Assembly: GCA_949825025.1 (NCBI GenBank)
Contig: OX463788.1
Coordinates: forward strand, 62,001 to 126,000
DNA length: 64,000 nt
Source of the DNA: Siphlonurus alternatus
Taxonomy: Eukaryota; Arthropoda; Insecta; Ephemeroptera; Siphlonuridae
Direction: 5' to 3'
Both the position numbers and the translations under genes were made by a program. Positions within the stretch are counted from its first letter, which is position 1. Every line of letters starts with the position of its first letter. Below are positions 31,271 to 45,900 of the stretch, piece after piece. Under the pieces are notes generated by a model that saw only the letters and a list, made by a program, of their open reading frames with translations, searched no databases and was not told where the DNA came from.

Positions 31271-32084
31271 CAGATTTTAGGTAACAACATTCTTTAAATG
31301 AATCCGTAAAAAAATTTGATGAAACCAGGGAATAAAGGAACAATTTTGTCTTGGAGGTGGAAATTTATTAAAAAAAATCAACGATCCTCGGTATAAAAAA
31401 AAATCTAGGGAATGAAGTGTACGTCGTGCCGGTTACTGATACATCACAGATTATAGGTATCAACATCCTTTAAATGAATCCGTAAAAAAATTTGATGAAA
31501 CCAGGGGATAAAGGAACAATTTTGTCTTGGAGGTGGAAATTTATTAAAAAAAATCAACGACCCTCGGCATAAAAAAATTTCTAGGGAACGAAGTAAACGT
31601 CGTGCCAGTTACTGACACATTACAGATTTTAGGTAACAACATTCTTTAAATGAATCCGTAAAAAAATTTGATGAAACCAGGGAATAAAGGAACAATTTTG
31701 TCTTGGAGGTGGAAATTTATTAAAAAAAATCAACGATCCTCGGTATAAAAAAAAATCTAGGGAATGAAGTGTACGTCGTGCCGGTTACTGATACATCACA
31801 GATTATAGGTATCAACATCCTTTAAATGAATCCGTAAAAAAATTTGATGAAACCAGGGGATAAAGGAACAATTTTGTCTTGGAGGTGGAAATATATTAAA
31901 AAAAATAAACGATCCTCGGTATAAAAAAATTTCTAGGGAACGAAGTAAACGTCGTGGCAGTTACTGACACATCACAGATTATAGGACACAACGTCCTTTA
32001 AATGAATCCGTAAAAAAATTTGATGAAACCAGGGGATAAAGGAACAATTTTGTCTTGGAGGTGGAAAATTATTAAAAAAAATCA

Positions 32085-35000
32085 ACGATCCTCAGTATAA
32101 AAAAATTTCTAGGGTACGAAGTAAACGTCGTGCCAGTTATTAACACATCACAGATTATAGGTAATAACATTCTTTAAATGAATCCGTAAAAAAATTTGAT
32201 GAAACCAGGGAATAAAGGAACAATTTTGTCTTGGAGGTGGAAATTTATTAAAAAAAATCAACGATCCTCGGAATAAAAAAAATTCTAGGGAACGAAGTAA
32301 ACGTTGTGCCTGTTACTGACACATCACAGATTATAGGTAACAACATTCTTTAAATGAATCCGTAAAAAAATTTGATGAAACCAGGGAATAAAGGAACAAT
32401 TTTGTCTTGGAGGTGGAAATTTATTAAAAAAAATCAACGATCCTCGGTATAAAAAAAAATCTAGGGAATGAAGTGTACGTCGTGCCGGTTACTGATACAT
32501 CACAGATTATAGGTATCAACATCCTTTAAATGAATCCGTAAAAAAATTTGATGAAACCAGGGAATAAAGGAACAATTTTGTCTTGGAGGTGGAAATTTAT
32601 TAAAAAAAATCAACGATCCTCGGTATAAAAAAAAATCTAGGGAATGAAGTGTACGTCGTGCCGGTTACTGATACATCACAGATTATAGGTATCAACATCC
32701 TTTAAATGAATCCGTAAAAAAATTTGATGAAACCAGGGGATAAAGGAACAATTTTGTCTTGGAGGTGGAAATTTATTAAAAAAAATCAACGACCCTCGGC
32801 ATAAAAAAATTTCTAGGGAACGAAGTAAACGTCGTGCCAGTTACTGACACATTACAGATTTTAGGTAACAACATTCTTTAAATGAATCCGTAAAAAAATT
32901 TGATGAAACCAGGGAATAAAGGAACAATTTTGTCTTGGAGGTGGAAATTTATTAAAAAAAATCAACGATCCTCGGTATAAAAAAAAATCTAGGGAATGAA
33001 GTGTACGTCGTGCCGGTTACTGATACATCACAGATTATAGGTATCAACATCCTTTAAATGAATCCGTAAAAAAATTTGATGAAACCAGGGGATAAAGGAA
33101 CAATTTTGTCTTGGAGGTGGAAATATATTAAAAAAAATAAACGATCCTCGGTATAAAAAAATTTCTAGGGAACGAAGTAAACGTCGTGGCAGTTACTGAC
33201 ACATCACAGATTATAGGACACAACGTCCTTTAAATGAATCCGTAAAAAAATTTGATGAAACCAGGGGATAAAGGAACAATTTTGTCTTGGAGGTGGAAAT
33301 TGATTAAAAAAAATCAACGATCCTCAGTATAAAAAAATTTCTAGGGTACGAAGTAAACGTCGTGCCAGTTATTAACACATCACAGATTATAGGTAATAAC
33401 ATTCTTTAAATGAATCCGTAAAAAAATTTGATGAAACCAGGGAATAAAGGAACAATTTTGTCTTGGAGGTGGAAATTTATTAAAAAAAATCAACGATCCT
33501 CGGAATAAAAAAAATTCTAGGGAACGAAGTAAACGTTGTGCCTGTTACTGACACATCACAGATTATAGGTAACAACATTCTTTAAATGAATCCGTAAAAA
33601 AATTTGATGAAACCAGGGGATAAAGGAACAATTTTGTCTTGGAGGTGGAAATTGATTAAAAAAAATCAACGATCCTCAGTATAAAAAAATTTCTAGGGTA
33701 CGAAGTGTACGTCGTGCCAGTTATTAACACATCACAGATTATAGGTAATAACATTCTTTAAATGAATCCGTAAAAAAATTTGATGAAACCAGGGAATAAA
33801 GGAACAATTTTGTCTTGGAGGTGGAAATTTATTAAAAAAAATCAACGATCCTCGGCTAAAAAAAATTTCTAGGGAACGAAGTAAACGTTGTGCCAGTTAC
33901 TGACACATTACAGATTATAGGTAACAACATCCTTTAAATGAATCCGTAAAAAAAATTGATGAAACCAGGGGATAAAGAAATAATTTTGTCTTGGAGGTGG
34001 AAACTTATTAAAAAAAATCAACGATCCTCGGTATAAAAAAATTTCTAGGGAACGAAGTGTACGTCGTGCCAGTTACTGTCACATCACAGATTATAGATAA
34101 CAACATCCTTTAAATGAATCCGTAAAAAACTTTGATGAAACCAGGGGATAAAGGAACAATTTTGTCTTGGAGGTGGAAATATATTAAAAAAAATAAACGA
34201 TCCTCGGTATAAAAAAATTTCTAGGGAACGGAGTAAACGTCGTTCCAGTTACTGACACATCACAGATCATAGGTAACAACATCCTATAAATGAATCCGTA
34301 AAAAAATTTGATGAAACCAGGGAATAAAGGAACAATTTTGTCTTGGAGGTGGAAATTTATTAAAAAATCAACGATCCTCGGTATAAAAAAATTTCTAGGG
34401 AACGAAGTGTACATCGTGCCGGTTACTGACACATCACAGATTATAGGTAACAACATCTTTTAAATGAATCCATAAAAAATTTGATGAAACCAGGGGATAA
34501 AGGAACAATTTTGTCTTGGAGGTGGAAATTTATTAAAAAAAATCAACGATCCTCGGTATAAAAAAATTTCTAGGGAACGAAGTAAACGTCGTGCCAGTTA
34601 CTGACACATCACAGATTATAGGTAACAACATCATTTAAATGAATCCGTAAAAAAATTTGATGAAACCAGGGGATAAAGGAACAATTTTGTCTTGGAGGTG
34701 GAAATTGATTAAAAAAAATCAACGATCCTCAGTATAAAAAAATTTCTAGGGTACGAAGTAAACGTCGTGCCAGTTATTAACACATCACAGATTATAGGTA
34801 ATAACATTCTTTAAATGAATCCGTAAAAAAATTTGATGAAACCAGGGAATAAAGGAACAATTTTGTCTTGGAGGTGGAAATTTATTAAAAAAAATCAACG
34901 ATCCTCGGAATAAAAAAAATTCTAGGGAACGAAGTAAACGTTGTGCCTGTTACTGACACATCACAGATTATAGGTAACAACATTCTTTAAATGAATCCGT

Positions 35001-37345
35001 AAAAAAATTTGATGAAACCAGGGAATAAAGGAACAATTTTGTCTTGGAGGTGGAAATTTATTAAAAAAAATCAACGATCCTCGGTATAAAAAAAAATCTA
35101 GGGAATGAAGTGTACGTCGTGCCGGTTACTGATACATCACAGATTATAGGTATCAACATCCTTTAAATGAATCCGTAAAAAAATTTGATGAAACCAGGGA
35201 ATAAAGGAACAATTTTGTCTTGGAGGTGGAAATTTATTAAAAAAAATCAACGATCCTCGGTATAAAAAAAAATCTAGGGAATGAAGTGTACGTCGTGCCG
35301 GTTACTGATACATCACAGATTATAGGTATCAACATCCTTTAAATGAATCCGTAAAAAAATTTGATGAAACCAGGGGATAAAGGAACAATTTTGTCTTGGA
35401 GGTGGAAATTTATTAAAAAAAATCAACGACCCTCGGCATAAAAAAATTTCTAGGGAACGAAGTAAACGTCGTGCCAGTTACTGACACATTACAGATTTTA
35501 GGTAACAACATTCTTTAAATGAATCCGTAAAAAAATTTGATGAAACCAGGGAATAAAGGAACAATTTTGTCTTGGAGGTGGAAATTTATTAAAAAAAATC
35601 AACGATCCTCGGTATAAAAAAAAATCTAGGGAATGAAGTGTACGTCGTGCCGGTTACTGATACATCACAGATTATAGGTATCAACATCCTTTAAATGAAT
35701 CCGTAAAAAAATTTGATGAAACCAGGGGATAAAGGAACAATTTTGTCTTGGAGGTGGAAATATATTAAAAAAAATAAACGATCCTCGGTATAAAAAAATT
35801 TCTAGGGAACGAAGTAAACGTCGTGGCAGTTACTGACACATCACAGATTATAGGACACAACGTCCTTTAAATGAATCCGTAAAAAAATTTGATGAAACCA
35901 GGGGATAAAGGAACAATTTTGTCTTGGAGGTGGAAATTGATTAAAAAAAATCAACGATCCTCAGTATAAAAAAATTTCTAGGGTACGAAGTAAACGTCGT
36001 GCCAGTTATTAACACATCACAGATTATAGGTAATAACATTCTTTAAATGAATCCGTAAAAAAATTTGATGAAACCAGGGAATAAAGGAACAATTTTGTCT
36101 TGGAGGTGGAAATTTATTAAAAAAAATCAACGATCCTCGGAATAAAAAAAATTCTAGGGAACGAAGTAAACGTTGTGCCTGTTACTGACACATCACAGAT
36201 TATAGGTAACAACATTCTTTAAATGAATCCGTAAAAAAATTTGATGAAACCAGGGGATAAAGGAACAATTTTGTCTTGGAGGTGGAAATTGATTAAAAAA
36301 AATCAACGATCCTCAGTATAAAAAAATTTCTAGGGTACGAAGTGTACGTCGTGCCAGTTATTAACACATCACAGATTATAGGTAATAACATTCTTTAAAT
36401 GAATCCGTAAAAAAATTTGATGAAACCAGGGAATAAAGGAACAATTTTGTCTTGGAGGTGGAAATTTATTAAAAAAAATCAACGATCCTCGGCTAAAAAA
36501 AATTTCTAGGGAACGAAGTAAACGTTGTGCCAGTTACTGACACATTACAGATTATAGGTAACAACATCCTTTAAATGAATCCGTAAAAAAAATTGATGAA
36601 ACCAGGGGATAAAGAAATAATTTTGTCTTGGAGGTGGAAACTTATTAAAAAAAATCAACGATCCTCGGTATAAAAAAATTTCTAGGGAACGAAGTGTACG
36701 TCGTGCCAGTTACTGTCACATCACAGATTATAGATAACAACATCCTTTAAATGAATCCGTAAAAAACTTTGATGAAACCAGGGGATAAAGGAACAATTTT
36801 GTCTTGGAGGTGGAAATATATTAAAAAAAATAAACGATCCTCGGTATAAAAAAATTTCTAGGGAACGGAGTAAACGTCGTTCCAGTTACTGACACATCAC
36901 AGATCATAGGTAACAACATCCTATAAATGAATCCGTAAAAAAATTTGATGAAACCAGGGAATAAAGGAACAATTTTGTCTTGGAGGTGGAAATTTATTAA
37001 AAAATCAACGATCCTCGGTATAAAAAAATTTCTAGGGAACGAAGTGTACATCGTGCCGGTTACTGACACATCACAGATTATAGGTAACAACATCTTTTAA
37101 ATGAATCCATAAAAAATTTGATGAAACCAGGGGATAAAGGAACAATTTTGTCTTGGAGGTGGAAATTTATTAAAAAAAATCAACGATCCTCGGTATAAAA
37201 AAATTTCTAGGGAACGAAGTAAACGTCGTGCCAGTTACTGACACATCACAGATTATAGGTAACAACATCATTTAAATGAATCCGTAAAAAAATTTGATGA
37301 AACCAGGGGATAAAGGAACAATTTTGTCTTGGAGGTGGAAAATTA
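32085..37345 (+). repeat. Higher-order repeat, two copies, period 2637 bp (15 monomers)
   Basis: Blocks starting near 32085 and 34722 match closely. An identical 90-codon chance frame at 34184-34456 and 36821-37093 fixes the spacing at 2637 bp. The unit includes GGCTAAAAAAAATTTC and AACGGAGTAAACG monomers. Confidence 0.88.
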
Positions 37346-39034
37346 TTAAAAAAAATCAACGATCCTCGGTATAAAAAAATTTCTAGGGAACGAAGTAAAC
37401 GTTGTGGCAGTTACTGACACATCACAGATTATAGGACACAACGTCCTTTAAATGAATCCGTAAAAAAATTTGATGAAACCAGGGGATAAAGGAACAATTT
37501 TGTCTTGGAGATGGAAATTGATTAAAAAAAATCAACGATCCTGAGTATAAAAAAATTTCTAGGGTACGAAGTGTCGTCGTGCCAGTTATTAACACATCAC
37601 AGATTATAGGTGATAACATCCTTTAAATGAATCCGTAAAAAAATTTGATGAAACCAGGGAATAAAGGAACAATTTTGACTTGGAGGTGGAAATTTATTAA
37701 AAAAAATCAACGACCCTCGGCATAAAAAAATTTCTAGTGAACGAAGTAAACGTCGTGCCAGTTACTGACACATTACAGATTTTAGGTAACTACATTCTTT
37801 AAATGAATCCGTAAAAAAATTTGATGAAACCAGGGAATAAAGGAACAACTTTGTCTTGGAGGTGGAAATTTATTAAAAAAAATCAACGATCCTCGGTATA
37901 AAAAAAAATCTAGGGAATGAAGTGTACGTCGTGCCGGTTACTGATACATCACAGATTAAAGGTATCAACATCCTTTAAATGAATCCGTAAAAAAATTTGA
38001 TGAAACCAGGGGATAAAGGAACAATTTTGTCTTGGAGGTGGAAATATATTAATAAAAATAAACGATCCTCGGTATAAAAAAATTTCTAGGGAACGAAGTA
38101 AACGTCGTGGCAGTTACTGACACATCACAGATTATAGGACACAACGTCCTTTAAATGAATCCGTAAAAAAATTTGATGAAACCAGGGGATAAAGGAACAA
38201 TTTTGTCTTGGAGGTGGAAATTGATTAAAAAAAATCAACGATCCTCAGTATAAAAAAATTTCTAGGGTACGAAGTAAACGTCGTGCCAGTTATTAACACA
38301 TCACAGATTATAGGTAATAACATTCTTTAAATGAATCCGTAAAAAAATTTGATGAAACCAGGGAATAAACAAACAACTTTTTTTCTTGGAGGTGGAAATT
38401 TATTAAAAAAAATCAACGATCCTCGGCATAAAAAAATTTCTAGGGAACGAAGTAAACGTCGTGCCAGTTACTGACACATTACAGATTATAGGTAACAACA
38501 TCTTTTAAATGAATCCGTAAAAAAATTTGATGAAACCAGGGGATAAAGAAACAATTTTGTCTTGGAGGTGGAAACTTATTAAAAAAAATCAACGATCCTC
38601 AGTATAAAAAAATTTCTAGGGTACGAAGTGTACGTCGTGCCAGTTATTAACACATCACAGATTATAGGTAATAACATTCTTTAAATGAATCCGTAAAAAA
38701 ATTTGATGAAACCAGGGAATAAAGGAACAATTTTGTCTTGGAGGTGGAAATTTATTAAAAAAAATCAACGATCCTCGGCTAAAAAAAATTTCTAGGGAAC
38801 GAAGTAAACGTTGTGCCAGTTACTGACACATTACAGATTATAGGTAACAACATCCTTTAAATGAATCCGTAAAAAAAATTGATGAAACCAGGGGATAAAG
38901 AAATAATTTTGTCTTGGAGGTGGAAACTTATTAAAAAAAATCAACGATCCTCGGTATAAAAAAATTTCTAGGGAACGAAGTGTACGTCGTGCCAGTTACT
39001 GACACATCACAAATTATAGATAACAACATCCTTT

Positions 39035-42000
39035 AAATGAATCCGTAAAAAACTTTGATGAAACCAGGGGATAAAGGAACAATTTTGTCTTGGAGGTGGA
39101 AATATATTAAAAAAAATAAACGATCCTCGGTATAAAAAAATTTCTAGGGAACGGAGTAAACGTCGTTCCAGTTACTGACACATCACAGATTATAGGTAAC
39201 ATCATCTTTTAAATGAATCCGTAAAAAAATTTGATGAAACCAGGGGATAAAGGAACAATTTTGTCTTGGAGGTGGAAATTTATTAAAAAAAATCAACGAT
39301 CCTCGGTATAAAAAAATTTCTAGGGAACGAAGTGTACGTCGTGCCGGTTACTGACACATCACAGATTATAGGTAACAACATCTTTTAAATGAATCCGCAA
39401 AAAAATTTGATGAAACCAGGGGATAAAGGAACAATTTTGTCTTGGAGGTTGAAATTTATTAAAAAAAATCAACGATCAAGGGTTAAAAAAAATTTCTAGG
39501 GAACGAAGTAAACGTCGTTCCAGTTACTGACACATCACAAATTTTAGGTAACAACATTCTTTAAATGAATCCGTAAAAAAATTTGATGAAACCAGGGAAT
39601 AAAGGAACAATTTTGTCTTGGAGGGTGAAATTTATTAAAAAAAATCAACGATCCTCGGCATAAAAAAATTTCTAGGGAACGAAGTAAACGTTGTGCTAGT
39701 TACTGACACATTACAGATTATAGGTAACAACATCCTTTAAATGAATCCGTAAAAAAATTTGATGAAACCAGGGAATAAAGGAACAATTTTGTCTTGGAGG
39801 TGGAAATTTAATTTATTAAAAAAAATCAACGATCCTCGGCATAAAAAAATTTCTAGGGAACGAAGTAAACGTCGTGACAGTTACTAACACATCACAGATT
39901 ATAGGTAACAACATCATTTAAATGAATCCGTAAAAAAATTTGATGAAACCAGGGGATAAAGGAACAATTTTGTCTTGGAGGTGGAAATTTATTAAAAAAA
40001 ATCAACGATCCTCGGAATAAAAAAAATTCTAGGGAACGAAGTAAACGTCGTGCCAGTTACTGACACATCACAGATTATAGGACACAACGTCCTTTAAATG
40101 AATCCGTAAAAAAATTTGATGAAACCAGGAGATAAAGGAACAATTTTGTCTTGGAGATGGAAATTAATTAAAAAAAATCAACGATCCTCGGTTTAAAAAA
40201 ATTTCTAGGGAACGAAGTGTACGTCGTGCCAGTTACTGACACATTACAGATTATAGGTAACAACATCCTTTAAATGAATCCCTAAAAAAATTTGATGAAA
40301 CCAGGGGATAAAGGAACAATTTTGTCTTGGAGGTGGAAATTGATTAAAAAAAATCAACGATCCTCAGTATAAAAAAATTTCTAGGGTACGAAGTGTACGT
40401 CATGCCAGTTAATAACACATCACAGATTATAGGTAATAACATTCTTTAAATGAATCCGTAAAAAAATTTGATGAAACCAGGGAATAAAGGAACAATTTTG
40501 TCTTGGAGGTGGAAATTTATTAAAAAAAATCAACGATCCTCGGCATAAAAAAATTTCTAGGGAACGAAGTAAACGTCGTGCCAGTTACTGACACATTACA
40601 GATTATAGGTAACAACATCCTTTAAATGAATCCGTAAAAAAATTTGATGAAACCAGGGAATAAAGGAACAAATTTGTCTTGGAGGTGGAAATTTATTAAA
40701 AAAAATCAACGATCCTCGGTATAAAAAAATTTCTAGGGAATGAAGTGTACGTCGTGCCGGTTACTGACACATCACAGATTATAGGTAGCAACATCTTTTA
40801 AATGCATCTCTAAAAAAATTTGATGAAACCAGGGGATAAAGGAACAATTCTGTCTTGGAGGTGGAAATTGATTAAAAAAAATCAACGATCCTCAGTATAA
40901 AAAAATTTCTAGGGTACGAAGTGTACGTCATGCCAGTTAATAACACATCACAGATTATAGGTAATAACATCCTTTAAATGAATCCGTAAAAAACTTTGAT
41001 GAAACCAGGGGATAAAGGAACAATTTTGTCTTGGAGGTGGAAATATATTAAAAAAAATAAACGATCCTCGGTATAAAAAAATTTCTAGGGAACGGAGTAA
41101 ACGTCGTTCCAGTTACTGACACATCACAGATTATAGGTAACATCATCTTTTAAATGAATCCGTAAAAAAATTTGATGAAACCAGGGGATAAAGGAACAAT
41201 TTTGTCTTGGAGGTGGAAATTTATTAAAAAAAATCAACGATCCTCGGTATAAAAAAATTTCTAGGGAACGAAGTGTACGTCGTGCCGGTTACTGACACAT
41301 CACAGATTATAGGTAACAACATCTTTTAAATGAATCCGCAAAAAAATTTGATGAAACCAGGGGATAAAGGAACAATTTTGTCTTGGAGGTTGAAATTTAT
41401 TAAAAAAAATCAACGATCAAGGGTTAAAAAAAATTTCTAGGGAACGAAGTAAACGTCGTTCCAGTTACTGACACATCACAAATTTTAGGTAACAACATTC
41501 TTTAAATGAATCCGTAAAAAAATTTGATGAAACCAGGGAATAAAGGAACAATTTTGTCTTGGAGGGTGAAATTTATTAAAAAAAATCAACGATCCTCGGC
41601 ATAAAAAAATTTCTAGGGAACGAAGTAAACGTTGTGCTAGTTACTGACACATTACAGATTATAGGTAACAACATCCTTTAAATGAATCCGTAAAAAAATT
41701 TGATGAAACCAGGGAATAAAGGAACAATTTTGTCTTGGAGGTGGAAATTTAATTTATTAAAAAAAATCAACGATCCTCGGCATAAAAAAATTTCTAGGGA
41801 ACGAAGTAAACGTCGTGACAGTTACTAACACATCACAGATTATAGGTAACAACATCATTTAAATGAATCCGTAAAAAAATTTGATGAAACCAGGGGATAA
41901 AGGAACAATTTTGTCTTGGAGGTGGAAATTTATTAAAAAAAATCAACGATCCTCGGAATAAAAAAAATTCTAGGGAACGAAGTAAACGTCGTGCCAGTTA

Positions 42001-42915
42001 CTGACACATCACAGATTATAGGACACAACGTCCTTTAAATGAATCCGTAAAAAAATTTGATGAAACCAGGAGATAAAGGAACAATTTTGTCTTGGAGATG
42101 GAAATTAATTAAAAAAAATCAACGATCCTCGGTTTAAAAAAATTTCTAGGGAACGAAGTGTACGTCGTGCCAGTTACTGACACATTACAGATTATAGGTA
42201 ACAACATCCTTTAAATGAATCCCTAAAAAAATTTGATGAAACCAGGGGATAAAGGAACAATTTTGTCTTGGAGGTGGAAATTGATTAAAAAAAATCAACG
42301 ATCCTCAGTATAAAAAAATTTCTAGGGTACGAAGTGTACGTCATGCCAGTTAATAACACATCACAGATTATAGGTAATAACATTCTTTAAATGAATCCGT
42401 AAAAAAATTTGATGAAACCAGGGAATAAAGGAACAATTTTGTCTTGGAGGTGGAAATTTATTAAAAAAAATCAACGATCCTCGGCATAAAAAAATTTCTA
42501 GGGAACGAAGTAAACGTCGTGCCAGTTACTGACACATTACAGATTATAGGTAACAACATCCTTTAAATGAATCCGTAAAAAAATTTGATGAAACCAGGGA
42601 ATAAAGGAACAAATTTGTCTTGGAGGTGGAAATTTATTAAAAAAAATCAACGATCCTCGGTATAAAAAAATTTCTAGGGAATGAAGTGTACGTCGTGCCG
42701 GTTACTGACACATCACAGATTATAGGTAGCAACATCTTTTAAATGCATCTCTAAAAAAATTTGATGAAACCAGGGGATAAAGGAACAATTCTGTCTTGGA
42801 GGTGGAAATTGATTAAAAAAAATCAACGATCCTCAGTATAAAAAAATTTCTAGGGTACGAAGTGTACGTCATGCCAGTTAATAACACATCACAGATTATA
42901 GGTAATAACGTTCTT
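39035..42915 (+). repeat. Higher-order repeat, two copies, period 1941 bp (11 monomers)
   Basis: 39035-40975 and 40976-42915 match, with AAAACTTTGATG, AACGGAGTAAACG, GATCAAGGGTTAAAA and ATGCATCTCTAAAA markers in the same order. The period exceeds 11 x 176 because one monomer has the ATTTAATTTATT insertion. Confidence 0.85.
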
Positions 42916-45900
42916 TAAATGAATCCGTAAAAAAATTTGATGAAACCAGGGAATAAAGGAACAATTTTGTCTTGGAGGTGGAAATTTATTAAAAAAAATC
43001 AACGATCCTCGGCATAAAAAAATTTCTAGGGAACGAAGTAAACGTCGTGCCAGTTACTGACACATTACAGATTATAGGTAACGACATCCTTTAAATGAAT
43101 CCGTAAAAAAATTTGATTAAACCAGGGGATAAAGGAACAATTTTGTCTTGGAGGTGGAAATATATTAAAAAAAATAAACGATCCTCGGTATAAAAAAATT
43201 TCTAGGGAACGAAGTAAACGTCGTTCCAGTTACTGACACATCACAAATTATAGGTAACAACATCCTATAAATGAATCCGTAAAAAAATTTGATGAAGCCA
43301 GGGGATTAAGGAACAATTTTGTCTTGGAGGTGGAAATTTATTAAAAAATCAACGATCCTCGGTATAAAAAAATTTCTAGGGAACGAAGTGTACGTCGTGC
43401 CAGTTACTAACACATCACAGATTATAGATAACAACATCCTTTAAATGAATCCGTAAAAAAATTTGATGAAACCAGGGAATAAAGGAACAATTTTGTCTTG
43501 GAGATGGAAATTTATTAAAAAAAATCAACGATCCTCGGTATAAAAAAATTTCTAGGGAACGAAGTGTACATCGTGCCGGTTACTGACACATCACAGATTA
43601 TAGGTAACAACATCTTTTAAATGAATCCGTAAAAAAATTTGATGAAACCAGGGGATAAAGGAACAATTTTGTCTTGGAGGTGGAAATTTATTAAAAAAAA
43701 TCAACGATCCTCGGTATAAAAAAATTTCTAGGGAATGAAGTGTACGTCGTGCCGGTTACTGACACATCACAGATTATAGGTAGCAACATCTTTTAAATGC
43801 ATCTCTAAAAAAATTTGATGAAACCAGGGGATAAAGGAACAATTTTGTCTTGGAGGTGGAAATTGATTAAAAAAAATCAACGATCCTCAGTATAAAAAAA
43901 TTTCTAGGGTACGAAGTGTACGTCATGCCAGTTAATAACACATCACAGATTATAGGTAATAACGTTCTTTAAATGAATCCGTAAAAAAATTTGATGAAAC
44001 CAGGGAATAAAGGAACAATTTTGTCTTGGAGGTGGAAATTTATTAAAAAAAATCAACGATCCTCGGCATAAAAAAATTTCTAGGGAACGAAGTAAACGTC
44101 GTGCCAGTTACTGACACATTACAGATTATAGGTAACAACATCCTTTAAATGAATCCGTAAAAAAATTTGATGAAACCAGGGAATAAAGGAACAAATTTGT
44201 CTTGGAGGTGGAAATTTATTAAAAAAAATCAACGATCCTCGGAATAAAAAAAATTCTAGGGAACGAAGTAAACGTCGTGCCAGTTACTGACACATCACAG
44301 ATTATAGGACACAACGTCCTTTAAATGAATCCGTAAAAAAATTTGATGAAACCAGGAGATAAAGGAACAATTTTGTCTTGGAGATGGAAATTAATTAAAA
44401 AAAATCAACGATCCTCGGTTTAAAAAAATTTCTAGGGAACGGAGTAAACGTCGTTCCAGTTACTGACACATCACAGATTATAGGTAACATCATCTTTTAA
44501 ATGAATCCGTAAAAAAATTTGATGAAACCAGGGGATAAAGGAACAATTTTGTCTTGGAGGTGGAAATTTATTAAAAAAAATCAACGATCCTCGGTATAAA
44601 AAAATTTCTAGGGAACGAAGTGTACGTCGTGCCGGTTACTGACACATCACAGATTATAGGTAACAACATCTTTTAAATGAATCCGCAAAAAAATTTGATG
44701 AAACCAGGGGATAAAGGAACAATTTTGTCTTGGAGGTTGAAATTTATTAAAAAAAATCAACGATCAAGGGTTAAAAAAAATTTCTAGGGAACGAAGTAAA
44801 CGTCGTTCCAGTTACTGACACATCACAAATTTTAGGTAACAACATTCTTTAAATGAATCCGTAAAAAAATTTGATGAAACCAGGGAATAAAGGAACAATT
44901 TTGTCTTGGAGGGTGAAATTTATTAAAAAAAATCAACGATCCTCGGCATAAAAAAATTTCTAGGGAACGAAGTAAACGTTGTGCTAGTTACTGACACATT
45001 ACAGATTATAGGTAACAACATCCTTTAAATGAATCCGTAAAAAAATTTGATGAAACCAGGGAATAAAGGAACAATTTTGTCTTGGAGGTGGAAATTTAAT
45101 TTATTAAAAAAAATCAACGATCCTCGGCATAAAAAAATTTCTAGGGAACGAAGTAAACGTCGTGACAGTTACTAACACATCACAGATTATAGGTAACAAC
45201 ATCATTTAAATGAATCCGTAAAAAAATTTGATGAAACCAGGGGATAAAGGAACAATTTTGTCTTGGAGGTGGAAATTTATTAAAAAAAATCAACGATCCT
45301 CGGAATAAAAAAAATTCTAGGGAACGAAGTAAACGTCGTGCCAGTTACTGACACATCACAGATTATAGGACACAACGTCCTTTAAATGAATCCGTAAAAA
45401 AATTTGATGAAACCAGGAGATAAAGGAACAATTTTGTCTTGGAGATGGAAATTAATTAAAAAAAATCAACGATCCTCGGTTTAAAAAAATTTCTAGGGAA
45501 CGAAGTGTACGTCGTGCCAGTTACTGACACATTACAGATTATAGGTAACAACATCCTTTAAATGAATCCCTAAAAAAATTTGATGAAACCAGGGGATAAA
45601 GGAACAATTTTGTCTTGGAGGTGGAAATTGATTAAAAAAAATCAACGATCCTCAGTATAAAAAAATTTCTAGGGTACGAAGTGTACGTCATGCCAGTTAA
45701 TAACACATCACAGATTATAGGTAATAACATTCTTTAAATGAATCCGTAAAAAAATTTGATGAAACCAGGGAATAAAGGAACAATTTTGTCTTGGAGGTGG
45801 AAATTTATTAAAAAAAATCAACGATCCTCGGCATAAAAAAATTTCTAGGGAACGAAGTAAACGTCGTGCCAGTTACTGACACATTACAGATTATAGGTAA